Shown: positions 33,018 to 44,797, counted from the stretch's first letter. The stretch: 64,000 bases of DNA from Lantana camara (GCA_037501455.1 CM074861.1:38146001-38210000), one strand, 5' to 3'. Numbers and translations: made by a program. Notes: generated by a model not told the origin, from the sequence alone.

Positions 33018-33834
33018 TAGGTGTGTAAACGGATAATAAACGGATCGGATGTATGATTACCATATCCTTATCCGTTTATGATTCGGACGAATACGGATAA
33101 TATCCTTTTAAATCGAATTCGGATAATATCATTTTTATACGGATACAAGGCGGATTCGAACGGATTCGGATTTTAATCGGATTTTCAACTATTCAAAATT
33201 TGACATAAATTATTTATATAACTTCGAACTTTTAATCAAATTATCAACTATTCATTTATAGATAAATTATTTAATAATTATATAGCTTTGAATATATATA
33301 TTTTAGACGAATAGAGAAATAATAAGTATATCTATATAGATCATTTTTATGTTTTAGCGAATGTATAAATGTGGTGAAATTATAAATTTTATCATATAAT
33401 TAATTTGAAATATAATACTTTTATTAATAACATAATATATGTTAATTATATTATCTCTATATGAATATTGACGTGAACATATAGTTACTAATAAAACCTA
33501 AGGTTTTTCTTTAATAAATGCGCTAAAAATTTTACTTAATACTAATAATCTATCATACATACACAATTTTGTGTATATATTTTAATATAATACATTATTT
33601 ATCGGATACGGATTACGGATAAATCGGATAACGGATATATCTAACGGATAATGAAACGGATCGGATGTTAAACAGATCTGATGCCTTATTACCATATCCT
33701 TATCCGTTTATAATTCGGATGTCTATAATCGAATACGGATAATATCCTCTTGAGACGGATTCGGATAATATCCTCTGTAAACGAATTCGGATGCGGACGG
33801 ATATCGGATTTTCGAATATCCATTTACAGCCCTA
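33018..33834. mobile_element. hAT-type MITE, TSD GCTGTGAT
   Basis: 817 bp with imperfect inverted ends (left TAGGTGTGTAAACGGAT; right, reversed, TAGGGCTGTAAATGGAT) and a perfect 8-bp duplication GCTGTGAT (33010-33017, 33835-33842), diagnostic of hAT. Subterminal regions carry repeated CGGATAATATCC and ATCCGTTTAT motifs. The middle is AT-rich and non-coding. Confidence 0.9.
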
Positions 33835-34139
33835 GCTGTGATATTGATTCTATTCCTGACGTGAACATGGTCGCTAGCTCATTCATTCTCTGTGTGTGTG
33901 AGTCTTGTGTGTGGCACTGTGTTTGTGTATGTGTTGAAGTGGGTAAAGCAGACAGCTGCTAACAGGTGGGGGTAGTAATAGAAGACAATGTTTTCATCTC
34001 TTGTAATAATGTCTGCCCAACATTAATTGTTGGCGCTGTCATGCATGTTATTTGTTTTGTTTTTTGGCTTTTGCCAGGTTTTCTGTTCAGTCATCATATG
34101 GTGGTTTACAAACACATATGTTTTACAAATTTACTCAAC

Positions 34140-34700
34140 TATTTCTTTTGGCTGGTATAGGAGTCTGCTGAATTTAGAGAGAAGTTTCAGACTGGCACAG
34201 CAGAATTGGAAACCTTGAAGAAAGAAAGCCAGCTTAAAGAGCTTCGTTTGAGTAGTTTAACAACCGATTTGTGAGTCATGAGCAACTTTAGATATATTTT
34301 GTTTTTAAAAAAAAAGCAACTTTAGATACATTTAAGGATGAGATTTAAAAAGCTTTGATTTTAGATTCTCCATTTCCATCTTTGCAAAGGTCATATAGTT
34401 CATGTTTTGATTTCCACTGTCTAATTGTAGATGGGTGAACTCAATTGATATCACGGAGTTGGTTGAGGATGATCGTACAATTGTACCTAGGATTCCAGTA
34501 GGTGTTTCAGGAACAACCTTGGCTGCTTCACTCGTTAAGGATGGATGGACAGTAAGTTGTATAAGTGTTTCGAGAAATGATGCACAAGTTAGATGTTGTT
34601 GAAGTTGATTACGAGTGTGTACTGCTGCTGAAGGTGGAGCTGCTGTAATTTCTGAGAAAGTCTCAAAAGATACAAGAAACAAACTCGTAAGTTCTTACCT
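34140..34700 (+). other. Exon-like block inside CACTA, set 1
   Basis: Two coding-like patches. 34160-34262 could encode a Lys/Glu-rich helix (EFREKFQTGTAELETLKKES). 34430-34555 gives DITELVEDDRTIVPRIP then GVSGTTLAASLVKDGWT before a donor-like GTAAGT. A further patch at 34575-34690 has a degraded copy at 35960-36095. I do not recognise the gene. The layout of short exons and T-rich introns suggests capture from a host gene. Confidence 0.4.
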
Positions 34701-35949
34701 TTTAATGAATGTTTGGTTTTTGATTGAATGAAAGTAAGATACTTGATTTATTTGAATGATGGGGATTCTTTGGGACTGATAACTTCTTATACATTTTCTT
34801 GGTTTATTTGTTACAATTTTATTTTATTTTTCAAGAATCAGGGTTATGGGAGAACCCTGACACACATTTTCTTGGTTTATTTGTTACAATTTTAACTATT
34901 CAGACTTATAAGAAAGAATAATGCTCCAAATTTTTAATTACAATGGTTCTGAATAATTAGTTTCAGCTTAGTTAAAGAAGGTGTCTAAAAGTAGTCCTCT
35001 TTCTACTTCAACTCTTTTGCAGGATCATATTTCGAAGCTTAATCTTGGCTTGAAACTTTGTTATCGGTTGGATTTAGAGATGCATCATACTAAGGTGAAT
35101 ACACTTTTGTTAAAATTTAATGGTACTTATATTTTACAGTACATGCAAGATGTATGCTTTTTGTTTGTGAATTGCATTTGTTGAAATACATGAAGTGTGT
35201 GTGACCTATTTGTTTGTGACTTAGACATGATTTTGTGGGTATGTTATTAGAGAAAAGTTTCTGTTTATGTGATAGTTGAGAGAGAGGTTGGGATCTATTT
35301 GTTTCACTGTCTCATTTTTACTTGCATTTCAAGCTGCCCACCTCAGATCCATGATTAGGTAGTGATACATCTCAACATCTCAGAAGGGGTGATGAGTTCT
35401 TTCCTATTTGATGAGGCATGCTTGTGAATGTGACGTCTTAGCTCTTTCAAATGTGAAATGCTACAGACACTATTGCTGCAGTAGTTTTACTTTCTGTTTT
35501 TTTTTTTCTTTTTCTTTTAATTAGTTTGCTAAATCATCTTTCATTGTTGAAACTTTTTCTAGGAGTGACCAAAGTTTGTTTGTTCAGCTGAATTTTGATC
35601 GAGTATTGTTTTCTCATTTCCTGGAATCTCATTTCCTGATTCTTCCTTTGTATGAAGATATAGTTTATTTGTGCATTCAATTGAATCTATGTGGGGTTCA
35701 AAGATTTGATTTTTTAATGAACATTGCTTAAAGTTTCATTCTGTATGCTGTGATAATCAAATCAGGTTTAAGGAGTAATTAGAGGGAGCCCTCATTAGAG
35801 TTCAAGAAAAGGTCTTTTTCCTGCTTTTAGCTCAGTGTATGCTGTGTTTCTCCATAATACTTAGGTTTGCGACCATATAAGTGTTCTGTAAGTGTTGCAC
35901 ACTTTGGTGTTTTGCTTGCTGAAAATTATTTTTTCTTTTTCTTTTTTTT

Positions 35950-36100
35950 TTAATCTAGAAGGTCGACATCGATTTCAAGAAATGAGTCAAAAGTTGGAAG
36001 TTGTTGACATTGATTACAAGCGTATGCTGCTGCTCAAGTTGGAGCTGCTGTAATTTCTGAAAAAGCTTTACAAGATACAAGAACCGGACTCGTAAGTTCT
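35950..36100 (+). repeat. Duplicated exon-like block inside CACTA, set 2
   Basis: About 110 bp matching 34570-34690: GTTGGAAGTTGTTGACATTGA versus GTTAGATGTTGTTGAAGTTGA, then GGAGCTGCTGTAATTTCTGA in both, and each ends CTCGTAAGTTCTT, a likely splice donor. An internal exon-plus-donor duplication is the simplest reading. Confidence 0.55.
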
Positions 36101-37855
36101 TTCTTTTTAATAAATGTTTGGCACTTTGATTGATGGGATTTGCAAATTGCTTAAGATGGCTTTGAGTTGATAATAAGTGTGCTCATGTGGAAGAGGGTAT
36201 TAAAAAGTTCAAAGATGAATGCATCTTTTACATTCTCCTTTCGGTTTATTTTTTTATTATAAAAGGTTTGAGTAAAGTTAAAGAATATGAGTAGATCAAG
36301 GGAAATTTTCTTAATATCAGAAAGCTGAAACTAAAGGGGATATGCAGTTCCTGGACCAACTTTAAATGAAAATTTGGTTAGAAATGAACAAATCAAAGAA
36401 CCGGATTATTAATACGCCACTTGTTGTTCTCCATTTGTTATCTTTGTCATCAGCATGCACCAAATTCAACGCGAACGAAGAAACATGATTTATTCTATAA
36501 TACCTTAGATGGGAAATCAACCATTTACATAGTTAGAACTTAAAAGTAGCAATGCAACAACTGTGTTACATGGATGAGTCTAAACAGTGCAGATCCATAT
36601 GTAGCTAGGGGGAGGAGTGGATGGAGGTTCTTTCGTGGGAGTCTAGGGCTTTCCTCTATCACAACTTTTTGGTAAGTTTTGATTATGTATCGGCTATATG
36701 TTTCCTTTTTGATATCCTAGTTTGATCTTATCTGGAATGTGAGTAATCTTGGATATCTAATTTTATGTTTGTTTTTTGTGCTTCTGGGTTTTCTTCATGA
36801 TTTGGTTATTTGTTGGCTTTTGTTGGCTTTTGGTGATGAACTACCATGATTATTAGAAGGTTAAAGTGCAGGCACAGGCTGAAACTGCTTATGTCTTAAA
36901 TGCAATTCCAATTCCTGATTGCTTAGGATATTGATTATTGATCCACTTCATCTACTATTTATCCTAATTTAGGGATTAGTATGTGGCACGTAATGTAGGT
37001 AGTGAGATTCACAAAGAAAATCACTTGTTCCATTTTGCAGATTAATGAAAGACTCCAACATGTCATTGCTTCATAAGAAACTGACTTGATGATAGATAAG
37101 TCAATTAAAGTAATGCACGTTTGCACGTTCCCTAAAGAATTGTAGATTACTGTTGTGTCATATTTTGAATTTGATGATTGTGTTTGGGGGCCATGATATT
37201 AGGACCTCAGTTTGGGCTCAAAAGCTTTGTATCTTGTTGAAATTGACTTATATGAAGTAAAAGTTTTCATGAATCCTTCTTATGTTGCAAAAGTTTTATT
37301 TGGCATGACATAAAACTTGTATTAACCGTCTATGGTGTTGACAGTCTAAGGACGAATGTGAGTATCTGATAAATGTTGCTATATCACTTTGATTCATTAT
37401 CTTCTATATTCATACATTTACGTATCTTTAAAGTTTAAATCCTTAGTCACCAAATAACCTTTGTAAGTTTAATGTTTTTGTTGATAGATCAGACAATTTA
37501 AATGGCTTAAGTGGCAATACAGCAACACTAGGTAAATTTTCAAATGGTGGAGAGAAGTTTTCGCTTCATATCTAGTGTTGGCGTATTTTACGTAGTGTAC
37601 ATTGGCATAATATGGATTTGTGTAATAGTACACAAAGAATTTGTAATTCAGTAGATTTTATCGGATTTCGTGTAGTTGAATGTGTTATTACAATATTGTT
37701 AGATTTATGGACATGATTGAATTTCTAAATTATTGTTGGCCTATTACACATTATTGTTGAATTTTACGTTTTTTATTATTTTATTCTGGGTATATAATTT
37801 CTGAAATATAGGTTCAAAATTCAAAAAATAAAAAACTGAAAAATTAATATTACTA
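36100..37855. other. CACTA interior, no gene recognised
   Basis: T-rich DNA resembling intron or downstream gene sequence. No frame of note and no transposase motif was found. Confidence 0.5.
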
Positions 37856-37859
37856 TCAA

Positions 37860-38520
37860 TCTTGCGATGAAAATTGCGACGAAAATTGCGACGAAACTCG
37901 TCTAAAAATTTTCAGAATTTCCTATTTTTTTTTAATTTCGTCTGAAAACCATCTGAAAGTTCGTCTGAAAATCGTCTGAAAGAAATTGAAGTTCGTCTGA
38001 AAATCATCTGAAAGAAATTGAATTTCGTCTGAAATGTCGTCTGAAATTTCAGACGAACATATTTGGTCGGAATTTTTCCTCGCAAAATAATTTCAGACAA
38101 ACATTTTTTGTCGGAATTTTTCCTCGCAAAACAATTTCAGACGAACATTTTTGGTGCAAAAACGCCGGAAAAAGATACGAGGAAAATTGGGCCGATGTAT
38201 TTTCGTCGGAAATGTCATCGCAATTTCGTCTGAAAATGAAAATTTGGTCCATATATTATCGTCCGAATTTCGTCGCAATTTCGTCGGAAAATGAGTTCGC
38301 CGGAAATTTGTAAATTTCGGGCGAGATCATTTTTCGTCTGAGATTCGTCGGACTTTGGTCGGAAAATTAGTTCGTCGGAAGTTTCATCGGAAAAGTCGTC
38401 TGAATTTGACTCCGACGAGGGTTATTCCGACCAAAATATGTTCGTCTGAATTTCGTCGGAAATCTTGGATTTCAGACGAAAAAGTCCAAATTGTCGTCTG
38501 AAATTTTCGTCTGAAATCCA
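37860..38520. repeat. CACTA subterminal repeats, right
   Basis: Dense TTTCGTCTGAAA, TTTCAGACGAA and TTTCGTCGGAA motifs in both orientations. A roughly 60-bp unit containing GGAATTTTTCCTCGCAAAA is repeated near 38060-38150. Confidence 0.85.
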
Positions 38521-38600
38521 CTGTTTTTTTGTAGTGCTGACACGTGTCGGACACTGCACGGACCATTTTTGAGCCGTATCCATGCTTTCTAGATAATGGT

Positions 38601-39071
38601 CCTTAAACAGTTTTCAATGTGTTCGAAAAGCGAAAAATAAAAAAAAATACAAAGAATTTTCAGAGCATTATGCATGAGCCAAACAAGGTAAATATTCAAA
38701 AGATTTGGAGAAAGAATTGATGGCAGGATATAACAAACTATTACAACAAGAAGATATTATTTGGTTTTAAGAGTCTAGAATTAATTGGCTTCAATTCAAG
38801 GGATAAACATGTACATTTCTTTCATCTCTCAACCATAACGAGAAGAACGAGGATCCAGATGAATGCTCTCAAAATAAGCAATGAATGGGCAACCAATAAT
38901 GATCAACTGAAACCATACACTTAGGAGTACTACACCAAACTATTTAATGGAGATACCATTAAACAGGTGATCAGTCTTGGTATTAGCTTGCACCAACAAA
39001 CCCTAAGATGTTAGCCGAAAAATAACTTTTCAAGAATGATCTCAAATGATAAAATCTTGTGTTAGTGGAAA
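38601..39071 (+). repeat. Continuation of LINE-bearing repeat, copy B
   Basis: Matches copy A 545-960 (CAGTTTTCAATGTG, GATTTGGAGAAAGAATTGATGG, CTCAACCATAACGAGAAG, TTGGTATTAGCTTGCACCAAC). Copy A holds the TRIM element just after this stretch and copy B does not. Confidence 0.65.
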
Positions 39072-40020
39072 AATAACTTGGAAAAAATGACCTCAAATGA
39101 GAAAATCTTAAGGATAGTGAAGAGCATGCACCTTTACAAAGAGATGGGAGTAGATGGTTTCCAAACTTACTTTTTTAAAACCTATTATGATATAGTTGGA
39201 GACTCGATAATGAACTTCATCAATAATTGTATGGAGAGAGAATCAATTCCAAAGAAGGATTATCGATTGTTTATTTGCCTAATTTTAAAAATTAATGCTC
39301 TAAAAAAATAAACGAGTTTCGGGCCATTATGTTAATGTATTGCTAAAAAATGATTACCAAGATGATTATACTCCGTTTAAGCCGTATATCAAAGAAATCA
39401 TGGGATCGAACCAGAATAGCTTCATTCCCGGCCGAGACACCCATTACAATATCTTGATGCCTAAAGAAGTGTTATGAATGCTACATCACTCCAACGATAA
39501 AAAAGGGCATGATGCTGAAATTGAATCTTGAAAAGGCGTACGAAAAAATTCGGTAGATTTTTTTGAGAAAAACTTTAACTTTCTTCAAAGTCTCGAAGAG
39601 AATCATCAATATCATTATGAGCAGAATGTAGAGGATATAATCGAAAATTCTATAGAATGGTGAACCGACGGAGGCTGTACGGATATGTGACATTAAATAA
39701 GGCAATCACTCCCACCTTATTTGTTTGTACTCTACATGGAACAACTTACGTATATAATTGAGGAGACCATTTCAGCCAGACCTGGAAGCCAATTACGGTA
39801 TATCAAAAAAGGCCTCACATCTCAAACTTGTTTTTTGTTGACAACTTAATATTGGGAGCCAAAGCAATCGTCATGGATGGAGCAAAATGCATTCAAAGTG
39901 TGGTTGAGGCGTTTTGCAAGGTGTTGGGTCTCAAATTAAATTTCATCAAATTATATGTGTTGTTCGCACCTTATGTGTCAAATGATTTAAATCAATAAGT
40001 TAGTAGAATTTTGGGCATGG
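39072..40020 (+). pseudogene. L1-like LINE reverse transcriptase remnant, copy B
   Basis: Starts with a readable 77-codon frame (39078-39311) containing GVDGFQTYFFKTYYDIVGDS and ESIPKKDYRLFICLI, the N-terminal finger region of plant L1 reverse transcriptase. Across frame breaks it continues through LLKMITK, RLSRISKK, an LNLEKAYE block (about 39520), LPPYLFVCTLHG (about 39712) and FVDNLILGAKA (about 39835). This last block corresponds to the FADDLIL catalytic box with one aspartate changed to asparagine. Stops and frameshifts throughout mean it is inactive. Confidence 0.8.
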
Positions 40021-40940
40021 AAAGTATAAACAACTTAAGGAATTAATTGGGGGTGCAGAAGCTAGAACTTTAGCTGAAACTACAATGAACTTTTTTCGAT
40101 TGTGAAATCAAATAGAAAAACAAAAAGAAGATGGAGAAAGAAAAAAATAGAAATATTCATTAAATCAAACTACAATTATGGAGAAGAAGGTGGAGATCTT
40201 TAGGAAAGGAGGTAATATTGAAAATGATGATATACCAAACCCACAGTTTTAAGAGATGGATATTTAGTTTAAGGTAATTATACTAAAATTAGTGATTGTT
40301 GGGGACATACTCATTAGGCCTATAATGGAACCAAACCTAAGATCAACTCGCCTGATGAGTGGGCTGGTCATTTCTCTATCAGGTGGCAAATTGAGGAAGC
40401 GGCGTGAGGCGAACCGGTGAGAGTTAAACCAAGAGAGGTTAGCACATATGAGATTCTATGAAATATCTCATAATTAAACTTGAAGATAAGAACAAATCTA
40501 GGTTAAGAAGAGAACGAGTAGTTTTGACTAAGAGGAGGCTAATATCTATAAATAAGGGAAGATGAATCATTAAAGGCATAAGAAAGAATAGGAGATAAAA
40601 TGAGAGAAACGAGTGATTAGGAAAGAATCCAAGAGTGATAATGATATACCAAAACTACAATTTCTCAAGATTATAAAATTAAAAAAAAAATAACAATATT
40701 TTTATTTTAAATGATGGAATTGAGATCGAAATTATAGAGAAAGATAAGTTGCAAAAGTCATAGTTTTGAAAGTGAATATAACTTTTACATTTTGAATGAC
40801 AGCGAAAAGATTCTCCAAAATTTTATAAAGAAAATTAAAAATAAATAACAAATTATATTAAAGAAAATCAAACAATAAAAAGAATAAAGTATATATAATT
40901 AATATAGCATTTTATATGATCTTTTAGGTTTTTGTCTATA
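40021..40940. other. AT-rich sequence without gene
   Basis: No coding region. 40300-40640 starts TGTTGGGGACAT and is GC-richer; it could be an LTR remnant, but I find no matching end or duplication. Confidence 0.4.
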
Positions 40941-40949
40941 TTTTTTATA

Positions 40950-41495
40950 GGGCTGATCCCGGTCACCTTCTGTCCATTGGGGGGGGGGGGGGGGGGGGGG
41001 GTTTGCACTTTCACCTATATGCTTTGATTTTTAGCATTTACCCTACTAACCTTTGAAAAATATCACACTTCACCCCTTGTAACAAATTTTAACAAAGCAA
41101 ATCTATACAAAGCTGATTTCAAATGTGATGATATTATATATCAAATTGAAGCTCTCGAGGCAAGGAACATAACAATGATCTCGAAATCAAAATTCGACAA
41201 CCGACAAAGTAAAAATCATCGGTTAAAAACGATGTACGACGAACGAAGCTTTTGGCTGCTAATAGGGACGATTGGGGTATGGGCTTTGTTCTCCTTGGAT
41301 AGATGACCACGATGGCAGTGGTCTTGAAGTTTGGGTCGCCGTGACGATGGAGAAATCGACGGTCAAAATTTTTTAAAGGGGTTAAGTGTAATATTTTTCA
41401 AAGGTTAGGGAGGTAAATGCTAAAAATCAAAGCATAGGAAGGAAAGTGCAAACCCCCCCCCCCCCAAAGGACAGTGGGCTGATCAGGATTAACCC
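40950..41495. mobile_element. Mutator-type MITE, TSD TTTTTTATA
   Basis: 546 bp with long inverted ends of about 110 bp (left about 40950-41065, right about 41385-41495 reversed). Both include CTGTCC, a G (or C) run, and GCTTTGATTTTTAGCATTTACC. They are flanked by a 9-bp duplication TTTTTTATA (40941-40949 and 41496-41504). The interior is GC-richer and may be acquired sequence. The left arm has a run of about 22 G (40979-41000), which may vary in length or be a sequencing artefact. Confidence 0.8.
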
Positions 41496-41852
41496 TTTTT
41501 TATATATATCTTTTTATTTATTAAATATATTTGAAAGTTATAAACTATTACTTATGCTTAAAAGCTAGAATTATTTGGACAAATTATTATACACTTTAAA
41601 TCTTTTATATAATAATATAATTTCAAATATTTTTATTTTTTATTTATTTGAATGTTTCTCTATTTTAAATTTCTACTTATTGTACATAATTTGAAATAGA
41701 GATTTCATATAAATATTTTTGTATGTGTAGTTTTTTAAGATCAAAATAGTTCATCAAAAATATTATTATATTTATTTAATCAAATTAGATATTTTTTAAT
41801 ATTTTAATTTATTCAATAAATATAATAGCTAAACTTATTTAAATAAAATTAA

Positions 41853-42086
41853 GGGCAAATTACATCCAACTACCCTGAGGTTTGCCCTAATTACGAATCA
41901 GTCCCTCTTTTTTCATTTATTACATATCAACCCCTAAAAACACTGTTTCAATTACAAATCAGTCCCTCTTTAGGGGTTAAAATGTAATTGAAACAGTATT
42001 TTTAGGGGTTAATATGTAATAAACGAAAAAAGAGGGACTGGTTCGTAATTAGGGCAAACCTCAGGGTAGTTGGATGTAATTTTCCC
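41853..42086. mobile_element. Mutator-type hairpin MITE, TSD TAAAATTAA
   Basis: 234 bp that folds almost completely on itself: GGGCAAATTACATCCAACTA at the left matches the reverse complement of the right end, and the arms continue through TCAGTCCCTCTTTTTTC. Perfect 9-bp duplication TAAAATTAA at 41844-41852 and 42087-42095. Non-coding. It inserted in the Helitron-type 3' end segment. Confidence 0.9.
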
Positions 42087-42096
42087 TAAAATTAAA

Positions 42097-42126
42097 TGAT
42101 AAACGTACCACGCACGTTCATTTTAC
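42097..42126 (+). repeat. Degenerate Helitron-type 3' end, copy B
   Basis: AAACGTACC-ACGCACGTT followed by CATTTTAC and CAGT matches the 28738-28765 terminus. The 40 bp before it, across the MITE, also match (AATAAATATAATA, CTTATTTAAATAAA). Base changes have weakened the hairpin and the CTAGT. Confidence 0.4.
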
Positions 42127-42450
42127 CAGTTAAATTGAAAAGAGTGGCCCCATTAAATTGAAAAGAGTGCCACCGCCAAGAGATATAAACCCCAAAAGAT
42201 TACACTTGAAGGTATTCATTATGATAATTAAATTAGAAGAGAAAATGACGAATAAAATGTAGTGTGTGATTATGACCGCTTGCAGTTTGGCTTATAAGTT
42301 GATGGAGAAGATGGATTACTGGGAGTGACTTTATAGGGCAAAAATGACAAGCTAGTGGTATAAGTTGGTCACTGTTGTCATGCCCGAACGCGTTGCTGCC
42401 ATTTTCAGAATTACAAGAAAAGTTTCAGCATAATTTATTTTATTTTATTT
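42127..42450. other. Non-coding sequence
   Basis: No gene recognised. AAATTGAAAAGAGTG is directly repeated (42123-42170). Confidence 0.4.
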
Positions 42451-43035
42451 TTTTTTGAAAATCAAGCCCCTCAAAGGGAAATATTATTGCAAATCATGAA
42501 AAATACAAGAAAAATTAACGCAGGTCGAAGGCGCAATTCTAACAAATTTGTGAGCTATTATATTAGCATCACGTCTAGTAAATGAAAAACGAACCCTAAT
42601 AATAGGATTCAACTCCTTGAAATTGATCTTGTTCCTTTCATGTTTCGCAATCGCCTTTTCTCCGAATCGAGAATAACAGATACCTTGGCCTACAACAGAT
42701 AACTCGACCAAAAAATTTCCTCGGAGAAACGCACAAAAACATAAAACTGAACCTAAAAAAACTAACTAAACTTCCATACGGAAGAGATAGAACTTCCATA
42801 CGGAAGACTCGAAAGAAAACATAACTCAAATAAAAAAAAACAGTGACGCAAATCATCTTTGTACCAGAAAATCCCGCTAGATCTGGCAGGATGACCGTAG
42901 ATCTGGAAGAGTGGCGACGGAATTGAGAAGATGGTGGTAGATTCGAGAGAGTGGCAGCAGATCTGAGCGGATTTCGACGGAATAAATTTGAGAAGTTGAT
43001 GGCGGAATAGAATTTAGTCAATCCGGCGATGGAGC
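42451..43035 (-). pseudogene. 5'-truncated LINE copy, RNase H tail and poly(A)
   Basis: On the minus strand, 42484-42711 gives a 75-residue frame ending FSFTRRDANIIAHKFVRIAP, the C-terminal motif of plant LINE-type RNase H (RVT_3). It is followed by a short 3' UTR and an A-rich tail (T run near 42448-42463 on the top strand). Upstream (42720-43021) the frame is different: a Ser/Arg-rich translation of CT-rich DNA that looks like a 5' UTR rather than RT. This could be an internally deleted copy. Confidence 0.5.
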
Positions 43036-44770
43036 CATGATAATATTTTCCACCGTCGGAACAAAACTTTAATTGACTACCCTATCTTAAGTTTGAATCA
43101 TGTAGATTAGAGTTTTAGCGTTTGAGAGAGTTTTATATATAACTTTAGTTAGCATAATTTAATCGTGAAATTCAACGTACTATTTCCATTTTCCCCCACG
43201 TTTGATTCGGTCTGTCTGGATTTTAGTGCATACTTTATTGCTTAAAATGTATGATTGGATTCGGTCAAGAACGGGTGTGGGTATTTTATGTGAAGCTTTT
43301 TTTGACAGGGACGGGTTGACAGCTAATAATGAAATGTGGTAAAAGTCAATTTGGTTAATTTAAGGGTTTGAACACTATCATATTAAGTTGTATAATAGCT
43401 TTGTTAGGAGTAAGGAAATTGTTCAAAATTATACATTACAACTTTTCGAGCTCATAAAGTCGCTCCTTTCTTTGATTCGTAATTTGAAAAATTATAATCC
43501 AAATTCGGCAGGCTCAATTTGCCAAAATTCTAATCGATCATATAATAAATGTATTACACTTGATATTTAATTAATTATTCTTTTAAAATCTTCACAGCGC
43601 ACACCATAAATATAAAATACTCGTTGTTAAAGTGGGTAAAATTATTCCTTTAACTTAGTCCTACCTTAGGACTAATATAATGTGACCAACTACACATGGG
43701 CGCTCCTCGTATGTATAAAAAAGATTAAAAAAATTAAGAAAAGTTTATTGTATTTAAAACTAAAACATCAAACGTAACGTTAAATCCGATTCGTTTTATA
43801 ATGTGAAAAGCATTGATTCTTGTCGGAATCTAAGAAATGTAGTTGTTGCTTTCACCATGTGCCACTAATCTATGCGACTATGTCAATGCATCTTAGTTCT
43901 TAATTCTTACTAACAAGGTAAGATGATTGCATGTCGGAACGCTTTAATTTGGACACTTTGATTTACGTAATTTGACTTTATGCCTTACGTAATTAAACTT
44001 GTCTGCCTGTCTTAATATCTGCATTAACTTTCATTAGGGTGTATTTTTATTATTTAAAGGAAAAACTATTCTTTTAATATTTTGTTTTCAAGAAATATAA
44101 GCATCAAAATTTTGAAGTAATAAATTTTACAGAATATAAAATATATATTTGAGAAACAGGAAGAGCCATAACCTTTTTTTAGTCCAGAAATTAATTTGAA
44201 ATTTCTAATCCAAATTTGGTTCAGTATAATCTTAAAAATAAAAATATATATATTATTATAAGATTGACTTTTTTTTTAAAAGAATTTAAACTAATTATAT
44301 ATTGACTATTGGTACTTTTCACCTAATTAACACTCATTTAATTGTTGGATTATAATTTCAAACTCCAATTTATGGTCTAAGATGAGCAAATTCATCACAA
44401 GTTCACTTTATAAATTTACTTTTATTCGAGAATTGTGAATATTTTTGACATATTATTTTTAAGATGGCCGTTGAAAATTATTAGTTAAAGGCAGAGGATT
44501 TTAAGGAGAGAAATGAATAAATATGGATAAAGCCTTCCTTAGAAGTTATTCATAATTGTACTTATACCAGGGGCGGGCGCCCAACTTTTGCTATCTATTT
44601 GCATTTTGAATTACAGCTCGCGACAGCATCAAGCCTTCAACACGGTTGAATTTTCTTCATACATCGCAAAGAAAGTTACAATTCTTGAATTTAGTTTTAG
44701 GGGAAATTACAAATTTGCACATTAATTAATTAATTGTACCCGAGTTGCCATTTTCACTTCTTTTTTTTTT
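43036..44770. other. AT-rich sequence without gene
   Basis: About 1.7 kb with no coding frame of interest and no element ends that I can pair. Confidence 0.45.
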
Positions 44771-44797
44771 TTTTTCGGTTGCATGTTTACCTCGTAA

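Larger units (their letters stand above)
31048..38536. mobile_element. Non-autonomous CACTA transposon, TSD CTG
   Basis: Terminal inverted repeats CACTACAAAAAAACAG at both ends, perfect over 16 bp, with the 3-bp duplication CTG (31045-31047 and 38537-38539). The 7.5-kb element has dense subterminal repeats (TTTCAGACGAA and its complement) at 31060-31500 and 37860-38520, the usual binding sites of the CACTA transposase. No transposase coding region is seen. The interior is T-rich with short GC-rich exon-like blocks on the plus strand bounded by GT...AG, suggesting captured gene pieces. It sits within a Mutator-like element and itself contains a hAT MITE. Confidence 0.9.
30212..38592. mobile_element. 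Mutator-like element, split by CACTA insertion
   Basis: Outer ends share an imperfect inverted repeat (left CTATGATTCATGGACACGG; right, reversed, CTAGAAAGCATGGATACGG). They are flanked by an 8-9-bp duplication, ATAATGGT(C), at 30204-30212 and 38593-38601; the homologous copy A has no insertion at this site. Without the nested CACTA it is about 0.89 kb. Subterminal CGACACGG/GTGTCGGACAC motifs are typical of small plant Mutator-like elements. It encodes no transposase. Confidence 0.6.

Noticed and set aside
34332..34682. 116-codon minus-strand frame inside CACTA
   Set aside because: The coding-like signal and splice-like borders in this stretch are on the plus strand, and the frame shows no known motif.
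40979..41000. Run of about 22 G as a G-quadruplex element
   Set aside because: It is part of a MITE arm with a matching C run in the other arm; its length may be unstable or a sequencing error.
42638..43021. 127-codon frame as a host membrane protein
   Set aside because: It overlaps a LINE RNase H remnant and its upstream part looks like CT-rich UTR; the hydrophobic run has no family match.
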